Assembly (NCBI GenBank): GCA_024643555.1
Contig: JAHEMQ010000003.1
Location: 1-42,854 of the forward strand
Direction of reading: 5' to 3'
Source: Crocinitomicaceae bacterium
GTDB taxonomy: Bacteria > Bacteroidota > Bacteroidia > Flavobacteriales_D > Crocinitomicaceae
DNA length: 42,854 bases
Both the position numbers and the translations under genes were made by a program. The notes beneath the pieces were generated by a model. It was not told where the DNA came from, did not search any database, and was given only the letters and a program-made list of their open reading frames with translations. Below, one piece after another: positions 1 to 7,463 of the stretch. Every line of letters starts with the position of its first letter. Within the stretch, counting starts at the first letter, position 1.

Positions 1-105
1 CTTGAATTTTCCAGAGTAAGCAGCATGTACACACAAGGATGGGAGCGTAATCCCGATGGTTCGGGAGACGCCGATTTTAGAAACCCCGATCATTCGTCAG
101 AATAG
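1..105 (+). CDS. C-terminal end of an unidentified protein (partial)
   Basis: An open frame enters from the left edge in frame 1 and ends at a TAG at 103-105, giving 34 residues that close with the sequence RNPDHSSE. I do not recognise the family. The frame is too short to prove coding on its own. It is supported by the strong plus-strand terminator that overlaps its last codons, whose hairpin loop contains the stop codon. The start and most of the gene lie outside the window. Confidence 0.35.
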   Translation, partial: LEFSRVSSMYTQGWERNPDGSGDADFRNPDHSSE

Positions 106-118
106 TCGGGGTTTTTTT
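81..118 (+). terminator. Rho-independent terminator of the leftmost gene
   Basis: A 9-bp stem (AAACCCCGA at 81-89 with TCGGGGTTT at 106-114) is followed by a run of seven T on the plus strand (112-118). The loop (90-105) holds the TAG stop of the partial frame. The T run lies on the plus side only, so it serves plus-strand transcription. Confidence 0.85.
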
Positions 119-437
119 ATGCCTTGAATTTAAGAAACCAACAACGGGTCATTCGATAGGTATGCAATCCTCTTCATTCGGGATAATAGTAAATGAAATA
201 AAGTTTAAAAATATAGAATCTACCATACTGGTAATACCATCAATCGGAAGCTAGGCTATTTATAAATTACAATTTCATGTAACATTCAAACTAATTGCGA
301 TTCATTCATACAAAATCTGCTATTCAAGAATCGCCTATTTGATGTCGTCCCTAACTTTTTTATAAAATACTTATGTGGTTCTTTACTGCGGTGAATGTTG
401 ATGGAAAGTGAATACATTAGTTCCAAATAATATCCAT
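119..437. other. Gene-poor AT-rich intergenic stretch
   Basis: No convincing open frame on either strand and no tRNA-like fold. Small symmetric elements are present: a 7-bp inverted repeat GCGATTC (297-303) / GAATCGC (328-334) and TACCA-TAC-TGGTA near 222-234. Neither is followed by a T run. The stretch sits between two genes converging with a terminator each, so nothing requires it to be functional. Confidence 0.5.
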
Positions 438-460
438 AAAAAAACCACTCGAAAGTGGTT
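438..460 (-). terminator. Terminator of the dnaA-phosphatase-methyltransferase unit
   Basis: On the minus strand the hairpin AACCACT-TTCG-AGTGGTT (443-460) has a stable UUCG tetraloop and runs into five T (438-442 read on the minus strand). It begins 7 nt after the stop codon of the methyltransferase gene, so it closes the three-gene minus-strand unit. Confidence 0.85.
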
Positions 461-467
461 GGGAATG

Positions 468-1184
468 TTATTGCATTGTACCAATAAGGAAAATCGCTGG
501 AATTTTTCCAATGTCGTATGCGTTTTCACGCCAATCTTTGATCGACATCGTTTTGATTAATTCAGTTTGAAGTGTAACATTCGATGCAATACATAATTGT
601 GTATTATCTCCTAAATCATTTAACATGTCCTCTAAAACATGCATATTTCGAAATGGAGTATCCATGAAAACATGAGTTCGACCATGACGCTTTGTATCCA
701 TTTCGAAGTCCTTCAATTTTTTAATTCGCTCTTTTCGTTCCCTAGGTAAATAACCATGAAAAGCAAATTCTTGTCCTGAAAAACCACTTGCCATTAAGGA
801 AAGAAGAATCGAAGATGGTCCTACCAATGGAACAATTTTTATTTTCTGCGTATGTGCCAAAGCAACTAGTTCTGCTCCGGGATCAGCAACACCAGGACAC
901 CCAGCTTCTGAAATAATACCAATGTTTTCTCCTTTGATAAGTACCATTAGGATTTTCATGAGGTCAGATTCCTTGGAGTGTTTATTAATAATAAAAAAAT
1001 GTGAGTCGTCAATGGGGAAACTTCGATCCATTTTACGCAATAGTCTGCGTGCAGATTTGATTTCCTCCACGGCGAAATACCTCAATTGCGTTGTTATTTG
1101 CTGCACTTCCACAGGTAGAATGTCATTCACGGATTCCCCACCTAATGTATTGGGTATTAAATAGATATTACCTAATTGTGCCAT
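468..1184 (-). CDS. SAM-dependent methyltransferase, tetrapyrrole methylase family (RsmI-like paralogue)
   Basis: A 238-residue cytoplasmic protein of the tetrapyrrole (corrin/porphyrin) methylase superfamily. The glycine/proline-rich SAM-binding motif SEAGCPGVADPG (residues about 91-102) matches the position of SDAGTPG in RsmI, and LVGPSSILLSLMASGF follows as in RsmI. It is shorter than true RsmI (about 280 residues) and belongs to the RsmI-like group common in Bacteroidota, so an rRNA 2'-O-methylation role is possible but not shown. Its ATG overlaps the end of the phosphatase gene by 17 nt, implying co-transcription with it and dnaA. A terminator follows directly. Confidence 0.85.
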   Translation of the reverse strand: MAQLGNIYLIPNTLGGESVNDILPVEVQQITTQLRYFAVEEIKSARRLLRKMDRSFPIDDSHFFIINKHSKESDLMKILMVLIKGENIGIISEAGCPGVADPGAELVALAHTQKIKIVPLVGPSSILLSLMASGFSGQEFAFHGYLPRERKERIKKLKDFEMDTKRHGRTHVFMDTPFRNMHVLEDMLNDLGDNTQLCIASNVTLQTELIKTMSIKDWRENAYDIGKIPAIFLIGTMQ

Positions 1185-1641
1185 TTTTTATTTTGGTTAA
1201 TACCACATCGGTGGCTTTGTCAAGCAAATCATATACCGATTGAAAATCGGCAAGTGTTCCATAATATGGATCAGGTACACCTTGATTTTCTGCCGGATAT
1301 AATTCATTTAAAAATAGTTTAACTTTTTTCTTATTCTCCTCTGTATTACTCAACTTCAAAATATTTTTGTAATTCTCGCTATCCATGGCGTAGATTACAT
1401 CAAAGTTGTCAAAATCAGATGTTGTAAATTGACGAGCTTTTAAGTCGTCAATGGGTGTTTGGTTATTTTTAGCAGTTAAACACATGCGTTCATCTGGCTT
1501 ACTTCCCGAATGATAGTTTGCAGTCCCTGCGGAATCAACGAAAACATCTAGTTTATTTTCCTTGACTTTGCGACGCAGTAATCCATCGGCCATTGGTGAC
1601 CTGCAGATATTTCCTAAACATACCATGAGTATGCGCGTCAT
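1168..1641 (-). CDS. Low-molecular-weight protein-tyrosine phosphatase
   Basis: A 157-residue cytoplasmic phosphatase. The N-terminal active-site loop CLGNICRSPMADG (residues 8-20) is the C-X5-R-S signature of the family, with Cys8 as nucleophile and Arg14 binding phosphate. The general acid lies in VPDPYYG near residue 122 (the conserved DPY). The length fits the family. It starts 24 nt after dnaA and overlaps the downstream methyltransferase by 17 nt. The substrate is unknown; relatives act on tyrosine kinases of polysaccharide export, but no such kinase is nearby. Confidence 0.93.
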   Translation of the reverse strand: MTRILMVCLGNICRSPMADGLLRRKVKENKLDVFVDSAGTANYHSGSKPDERMCLTAKNNQTPIDDLKARQFTTSDFDNFDVIYAMDSENYKNILKLSNTEENKKKVKLFLNELYPAENQGVPDPYYGTLADFQSVYDLLDKATDVVLTKIKNGTIR

Positions 1642-1665
1642 GAAAATAGTTTGAAAAGTAAAATT

Positions 1666-3108
1666 CTATTGAATGGTCAATTTTTTCTCCAATTCTTCGA
1701 GGTAGTGACGGAACTGTTTGTCTGTTTCAGATAAGTTCACAACTGTTCTACATGCGTGCAATACGGTTGCGTGATCTTTTCCACCACAATGTGCTCCGAT
1801 ATTCGCCAAAGATGATTTGGTCATTTTCTTAGAAAAATACATTGAAATTTGACGTGCTTGAACAACTTCTCGCTTACGTGTTTTTGATTTCAACATTTCA
1901 ATTGGCAAGTCGAAATAATCACATACAACTTTTTGGATATATTCAATCGAAACTTCTCTAGCTGTACTACGAACGAACTTGTCTACCATTTGTTTGGCGA
2001 GATCAAGGGTAATCGCTTTTTTGTTGAGGGAAGCTTGTGCAAGCAAAGTATTCAGTGCCCCCTCAATTTCACGTACATTAGTATTGATCGAATATGCTAA
2101 GTACTCAACAACCTCACGAGGAAGCTCAATACCACTTCCGTACATTTTCTTTTCTAAAATTGCGATGCGTGTCTCTAAATCCGGGGTCCCTAAATCAGCT
2201 GATAATCCCCATTTGAAACGAGACAATAATCGTTGTTCCATTCCTTGCATCTCCACCGGCGCTTTGTCTGATGTTAAGACAATCTGCTTGCCATTTTGAT
2301 GTAAGTGGTTAAATATAGAGAAGAATACATCTTGGGTACGTTCTTTACCAGCAAAAAATTGTACATCGTCTATAATCAAAACGTCGATCATTTGATAGAA
2401 ATGAACAAAGTCGTTTGTTGTTTGATTCTTGATCGCGTCAATAAACTGATGAGCAAACTTTTCAGACTGAACGTATAAAACAGTTTTATTCGGATAATTT
2501 TCTTTGATCGCAATACCTATGGCATGCGCTAGATGTGTTTTTCCTAATCCAACTCCACCATACAATAAAAGGGGGTTGAAGGCCGTTCCTCCTGGTTTAT
2601 TCGAAACTGCATACCCAGACGCACGAGCCAAACGATTACATTCTCCTTCTACAAAATTGTCAAACGTGAAATTTGGAATCAAATTGGATTCAATGTTCAC
2701 TTTTTTCAATCCTGGAATAATAAATGGATTGCGGATCTGTTTTTCATTAACGTTAATCGGAAGATTAACAGGCGTGTTTTTTAAATTACTGGTATTGTTG
2801 GCTGGAATCTTTACTGTGTATGGATTGGATGACCTCGAATTGTTTTCCATAACAATACTATACTCCAAGCTCCCTTCTGCGCCAAGTTCTTTTTTTACAA
2901 CTTTGCGAAGCAATACAATGTAATGTTGTTCGAGCCATTCGTAGAAGAAATGCGAAGGTACTTGAATCGTCAAAACACTATTCTCTAGTTTAATAGGAAT
3001 GATGGGTTCGAACCAAGTTTTAAATGCTTGAAGTGAAATATTATCTTTAATAACTTTCAAACAGGCATCCCATGCCGCTTCGTGACTTATACTCATAGTT
3101 TTTAACAT
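1666..3108 (-). CDS. dnaA: Chromosomal replication initiator DnaA
   Basis: DnaA binds oriC and opens it for helicase loading. Domain I begins AWDACLKVIKDNIS; the AAA+ core has Walker A GGVGLGKTHLAHAIG and Walker B VLIIDDVQFF; the C-terminal DNA-binding domain carries the DnaA signature GGKDHATVLHACRTV. With the ATG at 3106-3108 the protein has 480 residues, normal for Bacteroidota. The frame opens further upstream with a TTG at 3130-3132 (488 residues), and another ATG lies at 3094-3096. I prefer 3108, with no strong Shine-Dalgarno to decide. It heads a three-gene unit with the phosphatase and methyltransferase. dnaN, recF and gyrB are not adjacent. Confidence 0.96.
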   Translation of the reverse strand: MLKTMSISHEAAWDACLKVIKDNISLQAFKTWFEPIIPIKLENSVLTIQVPSHFFYEWLEQHYIVLLRKVVKKELGAEGSLEYSIVMENNSRSSNPYTVKIPANNTSNLKNTPVNLPINVNEKQIRNPFIIPGLKKVNIESNLIPNFTFDNFVEGECNRLARASGYAVSNKPGGTAFNPLLLYGGVGLGKTHLAHAIGIAIKENYPNKTVLYVQSEKFAHQFIDAIKNQTTNDFVHFYQMIDVLIIDDVQFFAGKERTQDVFFSIFNHLHQNGKQIVLTSDKAPVEMQGMEQRLLSRFKWGLSADLGTPDLETRIAILEKKMYGSGIELPREVVEYLAYSINTNVREIEGALNTLLAQASLNKKAITLDLAKQMVDKFVRSTAREVSIEYIQKVVCDYFDLPIEMLKSKTRKREVVQARQISMYFSKKMTKSSLANIGAHCGGKDHATVLHACRTVVNLSETDKQFRHYLEELEKKLTIQ

Positions 3109-3289
3109 AATCTTATTTACACCTGCTTTCAATTTAAGCGTGATTGCTGAAATTGTTTCTTGAAATAAAGAGATGACAAATATTTACATAAAAAAGTTAA
3201 AAAAAAAATCAAATGCCTCTTGATTATTTAATTTATTTTACATGTAAGAAGATATTTTCGATAAACTGAAAATATGCTTGAGTGCTTAA

Positions 3290-3320
3290 CAAATTTACAA
3301 TTCTTTCTCGCTTTTTACAA
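3290..3320 (-). promoter_or_regulatory. Candidate Bacteroidota-type promoter for dnaA
   Basis: On the minus strand TTG (3320-3318), a 20-nt spacer and TAAATTTG (3297-3290) match the -33/-7 pattern of Bacteroidota housekeeping promoters (TTG-N17-23-TAnnTTTG). Transcription would start near 3285, leaving a leader of roughly 175 nt before the chosen dnaA ATG, which is long for this window. Confidence 0.6.
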
Positions 3321-3349
3321 TAGTTTCAGGCGAATTTTTAATTTCGTGA

Positions 3350-3772
3350 ATGGACATAGAAAAAATGAGCAAACATACGTTTTCAACAAAAATTAGAGTT
3401 CGTTATAGTGAAACAGACAAAATGGGTTTCTGTTATTACGGAAATTACGCCACGTATTTTGAAGTGGCAAGGGTTGAAGCACTTCGCGATCTTGGAATTG
3501 TTTATAAAAAATTGGAGGAAAATGGAATTTTATTACCAGTTACAGAGTTGAATATTCGTTATAAACGTGCTGCAAAATATGATGATCTATTGGAAATCAA
3601 AACAGTAATTACTAAAACGGAGGGAACACGGATATCATTTTCGTATGAAACGTGGGGTGAAGATGGGACTTTGTTAAATGAAGCAGATACCACACTTGTA
3701 TTTGTTGATGCAAATTCCATGAAACCAATTCCTATACCTACCTTTATTCAAAATGCCATACCTCATGAATAG
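3350..3772 (+). CDS. Acyl-CoA thioesterase, 4-hydroxybenzoyl-CoA thioesterase/YbgC-like hotdog fold
   Basis: A 140-residue single hotdog-domain protein. The signature RYSETDKMGFCYYGNYATYFEVAR begins near residue 18; Asp22 (ETD) is at the place of the catalytic Asp of this family, and the Tyr/Asn residues near 29-32 line the active site. It likely hydrolyses an acyl-CoA, but the substrate cannot be told from sequence. Two ATG codons are possible (3350 and 3365). The next gene overlaps its end by 20 nt, suggesting a bicistronic mRNA. It diverges from dnaA. Confidence 0.85.
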   Translation: MDIEKMSKHTFSTKIRVRYSETDKMGFCYYGNYATYFEVARVEALRDLGIVYKKLEENGILLPVTELNIRYKRAAKYDDLLEIKTVITKTEGTRISFSYETWGEDGTLLNEADTTLVFVDANSMKPIPIPTFIQNAIPHE

Positions 3773-4724
3773 CGCACATCATTCTTTTGTTTTCGAAGCT
3801 TGGACCGAAAAACATATCCAATCTTCCTTTCAGTCTCGGGAGGGTGAAGTTCGCATAGGGAATTACCTTTCACTTCAAGAATCGAATCAAGCGAAATATG
3901 TAATTATTGGAATTCGGGAATGTTGTGGTCCCTTAGCGAACAATGGACGAAAAGGAGCTGAATTCGCCTTTCCGGCATTCACAAAATCGTTTTTGAATAC
4001 ACAAGTACACGATGCTTATCCATCTTCGGATGTACGAATTTTAGGGGAAATCATTGAAGTAACGGGAGCGGATGAGAATTTAAATAAACATAAAAAAGTG
4101 TCAGAGCTCGATGCGTTTTTGGAGCAAATACTCATTGAAAATGTCAAGCCAGGACAAATTCCAATCGTTGTTGGAGGGGGGCATAACAATGCCTTGGCTT
4201 TGATTCGTTGGTCTTCCAAAAATAAAAAGACAGCCGTAATCAATTTGGATGCACATGCTGATCTACGTTCAACAGAAGTTCGGCACAGTGGAAATTCTTT
4301 TTCGACGGCCTTGAAAGAAGGAACTTTATTTCATTATTCTGTCTTGGGATTACATGAAGCATATAACAATGGATTCATAAGGTCTCAATTGTCGAATGAC
4401 CAAATTTTTCATTCATTTTACGAAACTTACCTCATGGGTGAGCGCTTATTATCAGACGACTTAAGGAATGTGTTACGTCATTTCCATTCAGATACAACAG
4501 TTGGACTTGAAATTGACATGGATTCGATCGCCTATATGCCAAGTAGTGCCTTGTCTCCTAGCGGGTGGTCACTGGATCAAGTAAGAACCTTTGTTCGTCA
4601 ATTTACACATGCAGCCAAACAGATTGCCTATTTAAATTTAACTGAATCTGCACCACAAACCGATCAGGAATCCTTGCTTGTTGGAAAAGCATTGAGTTAC
4701 CTTGTACGTGATTTTACCGCATAA
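3753..4724 (+). CDS. Formimidoylglutamase-like protein (arginase/ureohydrolase family)
   Basis: A 323-residue binuclear-manganese hydrolase. Metal-ligand motifs are intact: GGGHNN with His144, NLDAHAD with Asp166, His168 and Asp170, and EIDMDSI further on. GGGHNN rather than GGDHS, and MPSSALSPSGW after the last motif, resemble Bacteroidota formimidoylglutamases (HutG), which release formamide and glutamate in histidine breakdown. No hutH, hutU or hutI is nearby, so the pathway assignment is by homology only. The ATG at 3753 overlaps the thioesterase gene by 20 nt; an ATG at 3765 is equally possible. It converges on a lipoprotein gene with a gap of only 4 nt. Confidence 0.8.
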   Translation: MPYLMNSAHHSFVFEAWTEKHIQSSFQSREGEVRIGNYLSLQESNQAKYVIIGIRECCGPLANNGRKGAEFAFPAFTKSFLNTQVHDAYPSSDVRILGEIIEVTGADENLNKHKKVSELDAFLEQILIENVKPGQIPIVVGGGHNNALALIRWSSKNKKTAVINLDAHADLRSTEVRHSGNSFSTALKEGTLFHYSVLGLHEAYNNGFIRSQLSNDQIFHSFYETYLMGERLLSDDLRNVLRHFHSDTTVGLEIDMDSIAYMPSSALSPSGWSLDQVRTFVRQFTHAAKQIAYLNLTESAPQTDQESLLVGKALSYLVRDFTA

Positions 4725-4728
4725 GGAT

Positions 4729-5091
4729 TTACTTGTCTTTTTTTCGTTTTTCTTTCATGATTTGAACTTCGGAAAGACTGACAATTGCATCCGTTTGACA
4801 TCCTTCCGGACTCATTGCTCTACTTACAGCGTAATTGAATCGCAAGGAAAGTCCACTTTTCTGATATTTCTTATCTAGATTCACTGGATAGATTGTCTGA
4901 TATTCTTGTATGGTAGATTTGCTAAAAGCACCTGTGATTTCAATGTAAAATGGACATCCAGCTTCATTCAGGTGAACAACTCCTTTATAGGAGCCAACCG
5001 AATTGAATTCGCTTGCTTTCATGTGGCATGGACTAGTTTGACAAGAAACCCCAATCAGAAAAAAAAAGGAGTAGACGAAGAGTGCTTTCAT
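4729..5091 (-). CDS. Small lipoprotein of unknown function
   Basis: A 120-residue protein with a hydrophobic N-terminal signal (ALFVYSFFFLIGVSC) ending in a lipobox-like GVSC, so Cys17 should be lipidated and the protein placed on the periplasmic side of a membrane. The mature part has further cysteines (Cys22, Cys46 and Cys98 by my count) that could form disulfides, and a lysine/arginine-rich tail. I recognise no domain. It is a single gene converging on the formimidoylglutamase gene with only 4 nt between them. Confidence 0.75.
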   Translation of the reverse strand: MKALFVYSFFFLIGVSCQTSPCHMKASEFNSVGSYKGVVHLNEAGCPFYIEITGAFSKSTIQEYQTIYPVNLDKKYQKSGLSLRFNYAVSRAMSPEGCQTDAIVSLSEVQIMKEKRKKDK

Positions 5092-5114
5092 ATCACGCAG
5101 TTTTCACCAAAGGT

Positions 5115-5144
5115 AAAAAAAAGAGGCTCATGAAGAGCCTCTTT
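5115..5144 (-). terminator. Hairpin with T run on the minus strand (intrinsic terminator)
   Basis: A perfect 10-bp stem AAAGAGGCTC (5120-5129) / GAGCCTCTTT (5135-5144) with a 5-nt loop. On the minus strand it is followed by eight T; on the plus strand by only TTT then A, so it is strong in the minus direction. No minus-strand gene lies upstream of it nearby. It may stop antisense transcription entering the lipoprotein gene, or end a short unrecognised transcript. Confidence 0.7.
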
Positions 5145-5279
5145 AAAATCAACCTGTAGCAAAGTTAATTCGTATAATGACTAGCTATAACGTGGCTTTC
5201 AGGATTTGGTTTCAAAAAAATTAACATTTGTACTTTAATAAACAAATGACTGGTGACATTTTCAGACGATTCCTCAGGA

Positions 5280-5287
5280 TATATTTG
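5280..5287 (+). promoter_or_regulatory. Candidate -7 element just before the SirB1-like gene
   Basis: TATATTTG fits TAnnTTTG and lies 7 nt before the ATG at 5295. No good TTG/TTTG is found about 19 nt upstream, so the promoter is weaker than consensus. It favours 5295 over the earlier ATG at 5253, because the element would otherwise lie inside the gene. Confidence 0.4.
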
Positions 5288-5294
5288 CTTCAGT

Positions 5295-6170
5295 ATGAAT
5301 GAACATTCGTCTATCCAAGCCCTTGTGCAACTGATCGATGACCCTGATGAGTCGGTTTTTGAACATGTTCGTGACCAATTATTGAAAATTGGCTCGGAAG
5401 CGATTCCTTACCTCGAGAATTCATGGGAATCGGATTACTACGGATTGTTGTTTCAAAATCGAATTGAACAATTGATTCACGACATTCAATTTGATCATGT
5501 CAGAGGAAACTTGCAAACGTGGGTAAACTCAGCGGAAAAGGACTTGCTCCAAGGAGCAATTATCGTAGCGAAATACCAGTACCCGGGACTAGATGAAGAG
5601 AAAATTCAAGAATTGATTCAAGTCATACGACGTGACATCTGGCTTGAATTGAATGATCATCAAACAGCATTCGAGCAGGTGAAAATTTTCAACCGAATTT
5701 TCTTTGGTATTCATCATTTTCGTGGGGACAATAAAAGTTTCCATTCTCCGGTTAACTCCTACATTAATACTGTATTAGAAAGCAAAAAAGGAAATCCATT
5801 AAGTCTCTGCCTTATTTACAGCATCATTGCCCAATCGTTGGATTTGCCAATTTACGGAGTGAATTTACCAAATCATTTTGTACTGGCATATATGGATGCC
5901 AAGCATTCAAGTTTTGCCATCAATCAACAAAATGAATACGGTGTTTTGTTCTATATCAACGCCTTTTCAAAAGGTAGTATTTTTGATACGAATGAAATAA
6001 AGGAATTCCTAAATGGGTTGAATTTAGCACATAACAGAGAGTACTTTGAACCTTGCTCAAATACTTCCGTGATCAAGCGCATGTTGACGAATTTAATTTC
6101 CGCCTTTCAACAGGTTGGAAATGCAGAAAAGGTTTCAGAGTTGAAAATATTACGCGATTTAGTGTCGTAA
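5295..6170 (+). CDS. Transglutaminase-like SirB1/DUF1338-type family protein
   Basis: A 291-residue cytoplasmic protein. The N-terminal third has HEAT-like helices (LIDDPDESVFEHVRDQLLKIG). The core motif KKGNPLSLCLIYSIIAQSLD, followed by YGVNLPNHFVLAY, is the SirB1-type Transglut_core2 pattern, where the His of NHF lines up with the catalytic His. Biochemical activity of this family is not established. I start at 5295 because the longer frame (ATG at 5253) adds 14 residues with no family likeness and would include a promoter-like element. The downstream pepT gene has its own candidate -7 box. Confidence 0.8.
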   Translation: MNEHSSIQALVQLIDDPDESVFEHVRDQLLKIGSEAIPYLENSWESDYYGLLFQNRIEQLIHDIQFDHVRGNLQTWVNSAEKDLLQGAIIVAKYQYPGLDEEKIQELIQVIRRDIWLELNDHQTAFEQVKIFNRIFFGIHHFRGDNKSFHSPVNSYINTVLESKKGNPLSLCLIYSIIAQSLDLPIYGVNLPNHFVLAYMDAKHSSFAINQQNEYGVLFYINAFSKGSIFDTNEIKEFLNGLNLAHNREYFEPCSNTSVIKRMLTNLISAFQQVGNAEKVSELKILRDLVS

Positions 6171-6197
6171 GTCCACCCTACATTTCTTGATTCTTGC

Positions 6198-6205
6198 TAT
6201 TTTTG
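6198..6205 (+). promoter_or_regulatory. Candidate -7 element of the pepT-holA-rsmE unit
   Basis: TATTTTTG matches TAnnTTTG and ends 13 nt before the pepT ATG at 6219. A clear TTTG at the usual distance upstream is missing, so this is a candidate only. Confidence 0.4.
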
Positions 6206-6218
6206 AATAAAACATTTT

Positions 6219-7463
6219 ATGTCCTATTCTTATTCCGTTGAAGAACGATTTTTGCGTTATGTTCAGGTCGATACAACTGCCGACCCTAATTCAACGAGTT
6301 TCCCATCGAGCGCGAAACAAAAAGACTTAAGTTCAATGTTGGTTTCTGAATTGAAATCCATAGGGGTTTCAGATGCGGAAATGGATGAATGGGGTTATGT
6401 TTTTGCAACCATTCCTTCCAATTCAGATCGTTCAGATCTTCCAACAATTTGTTTTTGTTCTCACATGGATACAGCTCCAGATTGCAGTGGAACAAACGTG
6501 AAACCTTTGGTTCATCGATCTTATGACGGCACACCCATTGTCTTGCCAGATGACGAGTCTCAAGTGATTACGACTGAAAAACATCCATATTTACGCTCAA
6601 AAATCGGGGACGATTTAATCACCGCAAGTGGATTAACCTTGCTTGGGGCGGACGACAAAGCTGGAGTAGCAATCATCATGGACTTTGCGCAATACATCGT
6701 GCAACATCCTCAGATCAAACACGGACCTATTCGAATCCTGTTTACTCCGGATGAAGAAGTCGGACGCGGTGTCGAACATTTAGACATGGAACGATTAAAT
6801 GCAGATTATGGCTATACCCTCGATGGTGGTCCACTTGGTGACATCGAAGATGAAACGTTTTCCGCTGATGCTGTAAAAATGACTTTTCACGGAGTCAGCG
6901 CCCATCCAGGTTACGCTAAAAATAAATTAATTCATTCCATGAAAGTGGCAGCTGAATTCATTGAAAGCCTCCCAAAAGATTCTTGGTCTCCGGAAACTAC
7001 CTCTGGAAGAGAAGGTTTTGTTCATCCCGTGGCGATTAAAGGCGGACTTGAGTCAACTACAGTACAATTTATTATCCGTGATCATGACACAAGTAAATTG
7101 ATGGAATACGAAACACGATTGAAATCCATGGCGGAAAAAGTGGTGAAAAAACATCCTGGAGCTCAGTTCGATTTCGAAGTGTTTGAACAATATCGAAACA
7201 TGAAGGAAATACTTCAAGACCTCCCCTTTGTGACGGATTATGCAGTAGAAGCCATGAAACGTGCAGGAATTGAGCCGAAAAGAGCAATTATTCGGGGTGG
7301 GACAGATGGATCTCGCTTATCATTTATGGGCTTACCTTGTCCAAATATATTTACCGGGGAAATGGCCATACATTCTCGCTATGAATATGTGAGTATTCAA
7401 GACATGCAAAAAGCAGTGGATACGCTTGTTGAATTGGTTCAAATCTGGGAAAAACATCAGTAA
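6219..7463 (+). CDS. pepT: Peptidase T (tripeptide aminopeptidase)
   Basis: A 414-residue cytoplasmic M20B zinc peptidase that removes the N-terminal residue of tripeptides. Zinc-binding and catalytic motifs appear in the expected order: SHMDTAPD, GADDKAGVA, TPDEEVGRG, TLDGGPLG, and near the C terminus IFTGEMAIHSRYEYVS, including the last metal His. RGGTDGSRLSFMGLP is diagnostic of PepT. The length matches E. coli PepT (408). Its TAA shares one base with the holA ATG (TAATG), suggesting coupled translation. Confidence 0.96.
   Translation: MSYSYSVEERFLRYVQVDTTADPNSTSFPSSAKQKDLSSMLVSELKSIGVSDAEMDEWGYVFATIPSNSDRSDLPTICFCSHMDTAPDCSGTNVKPLVHRSYDGTPIVLPDDESQVITTEKHPYLRSKIGDDLITASGLTLLGADDKAGVAIIMDFAQYIVQHPQIKHGPIRILFTPDEEVGRGVEHLDMERLNADYGYTLDGGPLGDIEDETFSADAVKMTFHGVSAHPGYAKNKLIHSMKVAAEFIESLPKDSWSPETTSGREGFVHPVAIKGGLESTTVQFIIRDHDTSKLMEYETRLKSMAEKVVKKHPGAQFDFEVFEQYRNMKEILQDLPFVTDYAVEAMKRAGIEPKRAIIRGGTDGSRLSFMGLPCPNIFTGEMAIHSRYEYVSIQDMQKAVDTLVELVQIWEKHQ

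Noticed and set aside
297-334. GCGATTC/GAATCGC inverted repeat in the left intergenic region
   Set aside because: Arms are only 7 bp with a 24-nt loop and there is no T run or neighbouring gene start; it may be chance in AT-rich DNA.
2504-2923. 139-codon plus-strand frame inside dnaA
   Set aside because: It lies wholly antisense to the AAA+ core of dnaA, has no recognisable motif, and such frames are expected opposite a conserved gene.
3109-3349. Replication origin next to dnaA
   Set aside because: The region is AT-rich, but I find no cluster of TTATCCACA-like DnaA boxes and no dnaN or other origin neighbours.
5108-5115. TACCTTTG as promoter of the small lipoprotein gene (minus strand)
   Set aside because: The -7 consensus is met, but the terminator hairpin fills the space where the -33 element should be and no TTG is present, so I do not list it as a feature.
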